Shown here piece by piece: positions 7,834 through 13,417 of a DNA stretch of 13,417 bases; position 1 is the first letter of the stretch; every line of letters starts with the position of its first letter. The translations under genes were made by a program, and so were the position numbers. Under the pieces are notes generated by a model. It saw only the letters and a list, made by a program, of their open reading frames with translations. It was not told the DNA's origin and did no database searches. The stretch lies in assembly GCA_963725415.1 (NCBI GenBank), contig CAVRZY010000317.1, positions 1-13,417 on the forward strand, in the 5' to 3' direction. The stretch is from CAVRZY01 sp963725415 (lineage in GTDB: Bacteria; Acidobacteriota; Terriglobia; Bryobacterales; Bryobacteraceae).

Positions 7834-8040
7834 TTAAGCCGCCCCAACTTCGACCTCAACCATGCGAACCTTCGGCGGATGGGTCGCGCAGGGCGGCTGG
7901 AAATGGAGTTCCAGAGCTTCCCGCAGATTCTCGAGGGCCTCTTTCTCAGTCCGTCCCTGGCTGGCTACATCGACCTCCAGACATTGGGAGACATACCAAT
8001 CACCCTCACGCCACACCGTCGCTGAGAACGAGCGTGTCAT
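7834..8040 (-). CDS. solitary HicB-like antitoxin-family protein
   Basis: This 68-residue protein matches the small HicB/UPF0150 fold: an N-terminal strand (FSATVWREGDWYVSQC), the LEVDVASQG turn, and the helix TEKEALENLREALELHF, followed by a short acidic tail. HicB proteins neutralise HicA mRNA-cleaving toxins and often repress their own promoter through an added DNA-binding domain. That domain is absent here, as in many short members. No HicA-like frame (double-stranded-RNA-binding fold with the GSH motif) is seen within 300 bp on either side, so it is an orphan or a relic of a pair. The ATG at 8040 overlaps the stop of an unrecognised upstream frame by ATGA. The Shine-Dalgarno is weak (GGAAC, 11 nt upstream). 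It diverges from the hydrolase-WD40 gene. Confidence 0.8.
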   Translation of the reverse strand: MTRSFSATVWREGDWYVSQCLEVDVASQGRTEKEALENLREALELHFQPPCATHPPKVRMVEVEVGAA

Positions 8041-8260
8041 GCCACTATTGTTCCACAGCCGGCGAGCTCCAGGTTGATCGACCGGGCAGGAAGATCGAGG
8101 ACCGTCCGGCGTCGTGCAGCTATGCCCAGAGAGATCGAACGGCGTTCACCCAGAGCAGTCCTGCGGGTGCCAGCCTTCGCGGCTAAGAATCCGTCCCCTT
8201 CTGCCGCGCCCTCTTTCCACCCGGCTTGCGAACCCACTCTAAGCGATCAAGCGAAGCGAC

Positions 8261-8266
8261 TATAAT
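8261..8266 (+). promoter_or_regulatory. candidate -10 box of the hydrolase-WD40 gene
   Basis: A perfect TATAAT stands out in GC-rich sequence, 126 nt before the ATG at 8393. At 17-bp spacing the -35 position reads TCTAAG, which is poor, so it would need an activator or be fortuitous. It implies a 5' leader of about 120 nt containing the 8333-8352 hairpin. Confidence 0.4.
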
Positions 8267-8332
8267 AATGAGGGTTTCGGTGTGCCGGCCTGGCACCAGT
8301 TCCGCCTGAAAATGGTTCCACTGATTTGTTAA

Positions 8333-8352
8333 GCGCCGAAACACATCGGCGC
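8333..8352 (+). other. perfect 7-bp stem-loop in the leader of the hydrolase-WD40 gene
   Basis: GCGCCGA pairs with TCGGCGC around the 6-nt loop AACACA, 40 nt before the start codon. No T-run follows, so it is not an intrinsic terminator. It could be an operator or an RNA structure in the leader. A chance occurrence is possible. Confidence 0.3.
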
Positions 8353-8392
8353 AGGTCCGGAGCCCCTCAGGGACACAAAGGCGGCGGGTTCG

Positions 8393-11386
8393 ATGGATGA
8401 TTCAAAGCACCTTATCATCACTGTGCATGGCATCCGCACCTTCGGACACTGGCAGTCCCGTCTGAAAGAACTGCTTCGGAAGGGCGGTTGTGGCGCAACG
8501 GTGCATAACTACCGATATGGATATTGCTCCGCACTGGCCCTTCTGATTCCGTTCTTCCGCCGAATTGCTGTCCGGCATTTCCGCAGGTGGCTCTTACACG
8601 ACACCAGGTCCCACGGGTGGACGCGGATCGATATCACCGCCCACAGCTACGGAACGTTGCTAGCAGCGCATGCACTCCTCGGGTTGAAGCCTGCACAGCG
8701 GCCCCGAGTGCACACCATGCTGTTCGCGTCCAGTGTTCTCAAACCGACCTTCCCTTGGTATGAATTGCTGCGCTCGGGTGTCAAGCGCGTTGTAAACGAC
8801 TGCGCTCTCCATGACGTGCCGCTGATTCTTAGTCAGTGGTTCGTCCTTGGGTGTGGCATGGCCGGACGGGTCGGATTTCAGGGCATGGAGAGCGAGCAGC
8901 TTGTAAACCGATACTTTTCTCTCGGCCACAGCGGGTACTTCTCCGACGATCGACACATGCGCGTGTACTGGATTCCCGTCTTGACCTCGGACAGCCCGGT
9001 GGAATCACACGGAAGCAAACCGAAGCGCACCATCCTCGGTGGCGAGTTCCGGTGGCTCATGGACAACGCAGATTTCCTCAAGTTGGTGATCTTTGCGGCG
9101 ATCATTGTGGTGCCTCTTGTCTTGCTGCTCCGTTGGAGGACTGCGCAAAGGCTCACTGCGCTCACCGAAAGGGCGCGTACCGAGGAACAGAGGCTTGACG
9201 CAAATCGACAGCGGCTACTTGCCGAACGGCGCGCACTGAACTCTCTGACTGCTGCCACAGCTGCGAGCGCCCTTACAGATGCCTGGTGGGACCCTGACGA
9301 CCAGCGCGCCGCTCTGCTCGCCCGGCAGGCCTACCTGCTCAACTCCCGCAATGGACTGGAAGCGCTAGGAGCTGTAGATAATAGCTTGCGCTCGACTCTT
9401 GGGCGCGAACCCTTCACAACCAGCATGACCGTGGGCGATGTCAACTGTCGCGGAATGGCGGTGAGTGCCGACGGTTCGCTATTAGCAATTGCAGGCAGCG
9501 AACAAACACTGGTCTTCGATCTGAGCGCGATGTCCAAGCCACCGACATCCTGCCCGACCGGCACTTCTGTAGGCCAACTCGCATTCGACCTGCTCAATCG
9601 GGAGTTGCTCACGGCGACCCTCGACGGGAAGCTGAGCAGGTTCTATCTATCCAACGGCTCGCGAACTCCGTATGGCGTCTCGCTGGGGCCGATGTGCAGC
9701 CTATCGCGAGATGGTACAAAGGCCGCAGTTGTCGCAAACGGAATAATTCGTGTTCTCTCACTACCGCTCGCTACCGAGATTGCGGCCTTCAGCGTAGCCG
9801 CCGAGCCAAGGTCGTCCTTCAATTTCCGTTTCAGCAACACTGGGAAGTATCTTGCGGCCGTGGAGGCTGGGGATGAGAATGCTCTGGTCCGAGTTTTCAA
9901 TCTGGTTCATACCGCTGATGCTCCGATCACTATGAAACACCCATCCACGACAACGGTCCGGATGGCCTTTGCTCCGGACGACTCCGCTCTGTTTACTGGA
10001 GACGGACACGGCACCATTCGAACAGCCGTATTGACGAACGGCGCAGTCTCCTCACTGGGAGCCGTGCCTGGCGAAATCGATTCACTGGAGGTCGGGCCAG
10101 ACGGGCAAACGGTCTTTGTTTCGACCGGTACCTATGTCTTGTCCGTAGACAGCCGAACCGGGAGGTACCGGTGGACAAGCTTAAGCCGGTACAAATACCG
10201 GATGTATTCAATGGCGTTCGCTCCGCGCGTCAATGCCGTGATCGCGGTTGACGGCCTCGGCAATGTACAGGCGCTTAGCCTTGACCCACCGCCGACGACA
10301 CCCGTTGCTGTGCCAAACCACGCGGGGGGGATCGACCACACAGGAGCGATTTACTTCAACATCAAACTAGGACAAGATGGCGACATACTCGGCTTCGTAG
10401 GCATGGACCATGTCGCGATCGAGCGCTTGGGAAGGAAGCAGTCAGTTTTATCCCTTGATACCAGACAAATCCAAGACGAGCACAGGTCCTCACTCTTTGC
10501 GTTCGCTGGTGAAGTCGCTGTCGCGGCAGGCCGGACTGGCATTCTCGCGTGGGATCTTAAGCGCGGCATCCCTGCCCGGTACATCCCCATCCCCGGCACC
10601 AAGTGGTTGGGGGTAAGCGCTGACGGGGCCAAACTGGCAACGGCAACCGACAACTCCATCAACGTACTCGATCTACGTACTCGAAACAGGATTGCTGCCT
10701 TGCCCCTTCGCCTCACGGGGCGGCGCATGCCGGTTGTGATGGCATTCAGCCCAGATGGCATGCGATTGGCTTGGTCTGATGGTCCGGGGGGCACACACGT
10801 GGCGACACTACAGCCTGGTGGTGCGGTCACTGCTTTGCAGGGCCTAGAGAACGTCTACTGCCTCGCCTTCGATAGGAGTGGTCGCCTTTTGGGGGCCGGG
10901 GCAGAAGATGGAAAGCTCGGGGTGTGGGATCTCGGCTCTTCCGGCAACCCGCTCACGCTGTTTCCGGGGCACGACCGTGGCGTAATTTCAGTAGCGTTCG
11001 ACCGCACCGGCGGACGAGTGGCAACCGGGGGAGCAGACGGGCGGATCAAGATCTGGGACCTAAGCAAGCCCGCGGCGCAGCCTACAGTCCTGGAGGCCGG
11101 CAGCTTGCCCGTAACCAGCGTGGCATTCCGTCCTGACGGGTCCGTGGTCGCGGTTAACGACTCGTGGGACGCGGGGCTGTTTGTGTTGCATACTCAACGC
11201 GGTCCACGCGACGGCAGCTACCCTTGGCTGAGGGCTTGGCCAACCACTGAGTCACTGGCGGAGCGCGTCTGCCAGAAGGTCTGGCGCAACTTGACTAGAG
11301 AGGAATGGAGTCGCTACATCGGTCCGAGCGTTCCGTATGAGGCGACGTGCCCAAGTGTGCGTGGGTATGTGTGGCCGAACCGGTGA
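8393..11386 (+). CDS. alpha/beta-hydrolase - transmembrane - coiled coil - WD40 propeller fusion protein
   Basis: This 997-residue protein has four parts. Residues 6-200 look like an alpha/beta-hydrolase: the VHG loop (11-13), the nucleophile elbow AHSYG (83-87, Ser85, first Gly replaced by Ala), a probable acid Asp141 (NDCALHDVP) and a probable base His179 (LGHSGYF). A strong membrane helix spans 228-248. A charged helix or coiled coil follows (249-285), then WWDPDDQRAALLARQAY (298-314), a segment that precedes WD40 repeats in many STAND-type proteins. About 12 WD40-like blades fill 345-935, best seen at GKLGVWDL (840-847) and GRIKIWDL (883-890). The tail SLAERVCQKVWRNLTREEW...YEATCP (954-986) is typical of nSTAND/WD40 proteins. 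No P-loop NTPase is present. Reasonable inference: a membrane-anchored esterase or lipase effector controlled by a WD40 sensor. Substrate and trigger are unknown. AAAGG lies 11 nt before the ATG. Sampled lines have lower GC (47-53%) than the flanking genes, which suggests acquisition. Confidence 0.85.
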   Translation: MDDSKHLIITVHGIRTFGHWQSRLKELLRKGGCGATVHNYRYGYCSALALLIPFFRRIAVRHFRRWLLHDTRSHGWTRIDITAHSYGTLLAAHALLGLKPAQRPRVHTMLFASSVLKPTFPWYELLRSGVKRVVNDCALHDVPLILSQWFVLGCGMAGRVGFQGMESEQLVNRYFSLGHSGYFSDDRHMRVYWIPVLTSDSPVESHGSKPKRTILGGEFRWLMDNADFLKLVIFAAIIVVPLVLLLRWRTAQRLTALTERARTEEQRLDANRQRLLAERRALNSLTAATAASALTDAWWDPDDQRAALLARQAYLLNSRNGLEALGAVDNSLRSTLGREPFTTSMTVGDVNCRGMAVSADGSLLAIAGSEQTLVFDLSAMSKPPTSCPTGTSVGQLAFDLLNRELLTATLDGKLSRFYLSNGSRTPYGVSLGPMCSLSRDGTKAAVVANGIIRVLSLPLATEIAAFSVAAEPRSSFNFRFSNTGKYLAAVEAGDENALVRVFNLVHTADAPITMKHPSTTTVRMAFAPDDSALFTGDGHGTIRTAVLTNGAVSSLGAVPGEIDSLEVGPDGQTVFVSTGTYVLSVDSRTGRYRWTSLSRYKYRMYSMAFAPRVNAVIAVDGLGNVQALSLDPPPTTPVAVPNHAGGIDHTGAIYFNIKLGQDGDILGFVGMDHVAIERLGRKQSVLSLDTRQIQDEHRSSLFAFAGEVAVAAGRTGILAWDLKRGIPARYIPIPGTKWLGVSADGAKLATATDNSINVLDLRTRNRIAALPLRLTGRRMPVVMAFSPDGMRLAWSDGPGGTHVATLQPGGAVTALQGLENVYCLAFDRSGRLLGAGAEDGKLGVWDLGSSGNPLTLFPGHDRGVISVAFDRTGGRVATGGADGRIKIWDLSKPAAQPTVLEAGSLPVTSVAFRPDGSVVAVNDSWDAGLFVLHTQRGPRDGSYPWLRAWPTTESLAERVCQKVWRNLTREEWSRYIGPSVPYEATCPSVRGYVWPNR

Positions 11387-11488
11387 AGCCCGGACGAATT
11401 CTGACTCGGCGGACTGCGTCGTACCAATCTTATTTCAGATCCAACAGATCCGGCCCGCGGAGGCGTTCCCGCAAGCCGTTGATAGCAC

Positions 11489-12018
11489 TCAATTCACCAG
11501 TACCACGGCCATTTTCCCGTCGGTTTCGACTTGGTCGCCGGTAGCGTTCTGGCTGGAGGTGGGAGCCTTCGGGCGCTCGACCAGGGCCAAGCCGGTGACA
11601 TGGCCGGTGAAGACGAGGTCGTTGACCACCTTGGCGCGCTCGCGATCGATCTGCGGGTCGATCTTGTGGATGAAGGTGCGATTCTCCGGCGAGAACTCGA
11701 TCCCAAGGTCCTGCGTGGCCGCACAGACCCACACGGGACGGCCCTCGAAGGTATCGGGACGACGCCAGATCCGCAGATGGTGCCGCATGGCGAAGGTGTT
11801 GTTTGCCTTCTGAAAGACTAGGTCGGGCTTCTTGCCCTCCAGCAGGAGGGTCGAGACCGGGGCTTCCTTGTAGCCGCGCAGTTCGGCGATGGCACGGAAG
11901 GTTTCCAGGCCCGAGGTGGCATGCAACTGCGCTGCGGTGGCCCATCCGGCGGCCTGAAAGGCCGTCCGCGCAGTTGCTCCTCGGAGCCGAGGAACATCAG
12001 GGTGGTGAGGTCGGAGGG
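11489..12018 (-). pseudogene. LssY C-terminal-domain protein, 5'-truncated and frameshifted remnant
   Basis: The minus strand encodes a clear LssY_C domain: LMFLGSEEQL at the start, then AGWATAAQL, RGYKEAPVSTLLLEGKKPDLVFQK, FAMRHHLRIWRR, PVWVCAATQDLGIEF, TFIHKIDPQIDRERAKVVNDLVFTG and a short tail to TGA 11489-11491. The domain's function is not established; it occurs alone or fused to PAP2/LssY-type membrane proteins. In the acidobacterial proteins I recall, it follows a long N-terminal region that is missing here: homology stops near 12018, where the ggt 5' region begins. Inside the remnant, one missing base near 11960-11967 breaks the frame between LRGR and AFQAAGW, beside a small GGCCT/AGGCC hairpin. 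A minus-strand frame runs open to 12277, but upstream of 11967 it is the wrong phase and meaningless. Without a start region it is probably not expressed. Confidence 0.75.
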
Positions 12019-12019
12019 C

Positions 12020-12025
12020 TATACT
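12020..12025 (+). promoter_or_regulatory. candidate -10 box for ggt, leaderless spacing
   Basis: TATACT ends 6 nt before the ATG at 12032, the spacing expected of a leaderless transcript. A GGAGGG at 12013-12018 could instead be a ribosome site, but it is 13 nt from the ATG and would lie upstream of the transcript start if TATACT is used. No clear -35 box is seen. Confidence 0.35.
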
Positions 12026-12031
12026 CAACCT

Positions 12032-12994
12032 ATGCGCCGTGTTCTCCTTGTGCTGTTCCTGAACTTGAGTCTCTTGGCGACAGGTCAGGAAGTCTCGCAG
12101 AGCGGTCTGGAACTGAAGGCCGCGCGCCCGATGGTAAGCCAGCCGGAGCGGGCGCGCCACGCCATGGTGGCGAGCGCGCACGAGTTGGCTTCGCAGGCGG
12201 GAATCGAGATTCTCAAACGCGGCGGCAACGCCGTGGATGCGGCGGTGGCGGTGGGATTCGTCCTGGCGGTTGTGCATCCCGAAGCCGGGAACCTGGGCGG
12301 CGGCGGTTACATGGTTATTCGAATGGCCGACGGGCGCCTCAAGGCCATCGACTATCGGGAAACCGCTCCGGCCTCAGCCCGTCCCGGCATGTTTCAAAAC
12401 TCCATGGAAGCGCGCGTGGGTTACAAGGCCTCGGCGGTGCCGGGCACCGTAGCAGGGCTGGCGATGGCGCACCGCCTGTTCGGATCGAGGCCCTGGCGCG
12501 AGCTACTGGAGCCGGCGCGGCGTCTGGCTCATAAGGGGTTTCCTGCTTCCCAGCGAATGGAGCTGGTTCTGGGGCTGCAGGTGCCGGTGATGAAACAGTT
12601 TCCTGAGACTGCCAAGATTCTCCTGCATGGCGCCGACCGGCCTCTTAAGCAAGGGGAACTGGTGCGCCAGCCCGATCTGGCCACAACCATCGCCCGAATG
12701 CAAAAACGCGGCTGGCGCGAGTTCTATGAGGGCGAGACGGCGCGGCGAATCGCCGCCGATATGGCAGCCCACGGCGGCACGATTACCTACCAGGACTTGA
12801 AAGGCTATCAGGCTCAGAGGTGGAACCGCTGCGGCGGGCTGAACGATTCTCTGTTATCCTTCCAACCGGGCAAAGGTGGTATCATCGACCAATCCCTGCT
12901 CTTTCAGTCGGGTAATCACCTTCCCGGTGCAATCACTATCAAAACCATGCCGCTGGAGTCGCTGCCTTATCTCAGCCTCGCTTCGAGGCGGTAG
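12032..12994 (+). pseudogene. ggt: gamma-glutamyltransferase, N-terminal half only
   Basis: The frame from ATG 12032 encodes 320 residues, but only about the first 260 are gamma-glutamyltransferase. It has a signal peptide (about 1-19), then AMVASAHELASQAG, the GGNAVDAAVA helix, the strand HPEAGNLGGGGYMV, the substrate-binding REtAP segment (YRETAPASARPGMF), and the family lead-in HGGTITYQDLKGYQA near 246-260. The enzyme is made as one chain of about 560 residues that cuts itself before a conserved Thr; the small subunit with that Thr is entirely missing. Normal enzymes act in the periplasm on glutathione and other gamma-glutamyl compounds; this one cannot be active. After about 12812 the frame runs antisense through the recX remnant and ends by chance at 12994. 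The 5' end cuts into the LssY_C remnant on the opposite strand. Confidence 0.85.
12813..12832. other. junction between truncated ggt and truncated recX
   Basis: Gamma-glutamyltransferase similarity ends at GYQA (about 12812) and RecX similarity, read from the other strand, ends at about 12833. The ~20 bp between them belong clearly to neither. I see no terminal inverted repeat or target duplication, so it looks like an illegitimate joint or an assembly join, not an insertion sequence end. From here on GC falls to roughly 53% (sampled lines), against about 72% in the ggt line sampled (12241-12300). Confidence 0.6.
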
Positions 12995-13206
12995 CCGAGG
13001 TAGTGGATAGCGGTGTTAAGGCAGTGATGGAAGCGGTCGGACTGGGCCAGTGCTTCCACCTGACTGGCGGACAGTTCCTGTCCCACCTCGCAGCCCTCTT
13101 TTGCCGCCACTTCAGCCAGCAGGCTGAAGGTGAATTTGGCATCGAGGAATATGTTTACCCGCTTTTCCCGGCTCCTCCCGCGGGTCATTTTCGTAATCTT
13201 GCTCAT
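12833..13206 (-). pseudogene. recX: RecX-family regulator of RecA, C-terminally cut and frameshifted
   Basis: From ATG 13206 the minus strand reads MSKITKMTRGRSREKRVNIFLDAKFTFSL, then VGQELSASQVEAL and HCLNTAIHYLGYR, the N-terminal RecX pattern. At 12987-12988 one missing base shifts the frame; the next frame continues with RSEAEIRQRLQRHGF and VITRLKEQGLVDDTTFAR, the RecX three-helix repeat. At about 12864 a second, 2-nt loss leads to WKDNRESFSP. Similarity then stops near 12833, leaving the third repeat missing. In its own uninterrupted frame the ORF ends at 12967. RecX binds RecA filaments and restrains their activity; it is usually next to recA, and recA's end lies just upstream here. The start at 13206 is chosen over one at 13266 because family similarity begins there and AAGGAG lies 12 nt upstream. 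The lesions may be sequencing errors, but the cut C-terminus is structural. Confidence 0.75.
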
Positions 13207-13350
13207 TAGCCAGCCTGCTCCTTTAAAACACGTAAGGCTGAAAGCCCCTGCCTCAGCCCTACTCACTTTCCACCTGGATTTGATTAGCCTGTCTGGCTAG
13301 TGTCTTCAATCGCCATCTGGCGATTTTAAATCGGTGGTGTTGGCTGAGGT
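13207..13350 (-). other. recA-recX spacer with stem-loops
   Basis: This 144-bp gap follows the recA stop. A 7-bp stem (13308-13314 with 13319-13325, loop ATCT) lies 25 nt after the recA stop. In the recA direction no T-run follows it, while on the plus strand TTTT does. A second 6-bp stem (13236-13241 with 13253-13258) lies in the recX leader. In E. coli a leaky terminator between recA and recX sets their ratio; a comparable role here is only inferred. Confidence 0.4.
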
Positions 13351-13417
13351 CTACCGCTGTTCAATTTCCTGGGCAAGCTCGGGATTCTGTACCAGATACT
13401 GTTTCTTGATTTTCCCC
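13351..13417 (-). CDS. recA: RecA C-terminal end (partial, runs off the window)
   Basis: The last 21 codons before the TAG at 13351-13353 read GKIKKQYLVQNPELAQEIEQR. This matches the extreme C-terminus of RecA, where QYL..NPELA.EIE followed by a basic end is common. The call is strengthened by recX directly downstream on the same strand, the usual gene order. RecA forms the DNA filament for recombination and SOS induction. None of the catalytic core lies in this window, so intactness cannot be judged. Confidence 0.75.
   Translation of the reverse strand, partial: GKIKKQYLVQNPELAQEIEQR

Larger units (their letters stand above)
8041..8392. other. 352-bp intergenic region between divergent hicB-like and hydrolase-WD40 genes
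   Basis: I see no supported gene here. On the minus strand an open frame of 66 codons (8037-8237) matches no known family. The right part holds a TATAAT box (8261-8266), a short GTGCC/GGCAC hairpin (8282-8296) and a perfect 7-bp hairpin (8333-8352). It probably carries the promoters of both neighbouring genes. Confidence 0.5.

Noticed and set aside
8393..11386. Calling the WD40 protein an nSTAND NTPase
   Set aside because: No P-loop GxxxxGK or Walker B motif could be found; only the flanking segments typical of that class are present.
11337..11821. Plus-strand frames after the WD40 gene
   Set aside because: They are antisense to the recognisable LssY_C domain.
12032..12277. Minus-strand continuation of the LssY_C frame beyond the ggt start
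   Set aside because: The sequence is meaningless there and antisense to well-conserved gamma-glutamyltransferase.
12813..13206. Insertion sequence as the cause of the ggt truncation
   Set aside because: The sequence after the break reads as recX, with no transposase or terminal inverted repeats.
13207..13266. Earlier recX start at 13266
   Set aside because: The extra 20 residues match nothing in RecX, whose similarity begins at 13206 after a Shine-Dalgarno-like AAGGAG.
1..13417. tRNA, rRNA or CRISPR array
   Set aside because: No cloverleaf-like sequence, rRNA motif or regularly spaced direct repeat was seen on reading through the window.

Overview
The window looks like a high-GC bacterial chromosome or metagenomic contig, most probably from an acidobacterium of the Solibacter/Bryobacterales type. 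That inference rests on the combination of a Tad-type pilus locus, a secreted GH78 rhamnosidase, an Oar-like TonB-dependent receptor and an LssY C-terminal-domain protein. It comes from family knowledge, not from a database search. The last ~600 bases (recX and recA, minus strand) are visibly lower in GC (about 53% in four sampled lines) than the flanking genes. They may have a different origin, or the contig may be chimeric there.

Layout. (1) 1-2144, plus strand: end of a Tad pilus locus, with a TadE-like pseudopilin and a TadG-like protein carrying a von Willebrand A domain. (2) 2159-4516, minus strand: a secreted alpha-L-rhamnosidase-like GH78 enzyme, convergent with tadG across a 6-bp hairpin that touches both stop codons. 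(3) 4572-4949: a small VanZ-like membrane protein. It is followed at once by a ~143-bp MITE-like imperfect palindrome (4947-5089) containing a nested REP-like hairpin. (4) 5107-7721: an Oar-like outer-membrane receptor whose frame is broken by one missing G in a G tract at 6690-6694. (5) 7722-11490: an accessory-looking segment with a dispersed-repeat motif, a solitary HicB-like antitoxin (minus strand), a 350-bp spacer with a TATAAT box, and a 997-residue protein. That protein joins an alpha/beta-hydrolase, a transmembrane helix, a coiled coil and a WD40 propeller region ending in a tail familiar from STAND-type WD40 proteins. (6) 11489-12018, minus strand: remnant of an LssY_C protein, cut by the ggt 5' region. 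(7) 12032-~12812: the first half of a gamma-glutamyltransferase. It ends abruptly at a junction with a tail-to-tail, C-terminally cut recX (minus strand), followed by the last 21 codons of recA at the window edge.

The most interesting object is the hydrolase-TM-WD40 protein at 8393-11386. It has the sensor and tail parts of a STAND-like surveillance protein and an esterase-like domain in the effector position, but no visible NTPase. A second theme is that several otherwise well-conserved frames (receptor, LssY_C, recX) are each broken by 1-2 nt losses, some in short homopolymers. This may be real decay or a sequencing-error signature.
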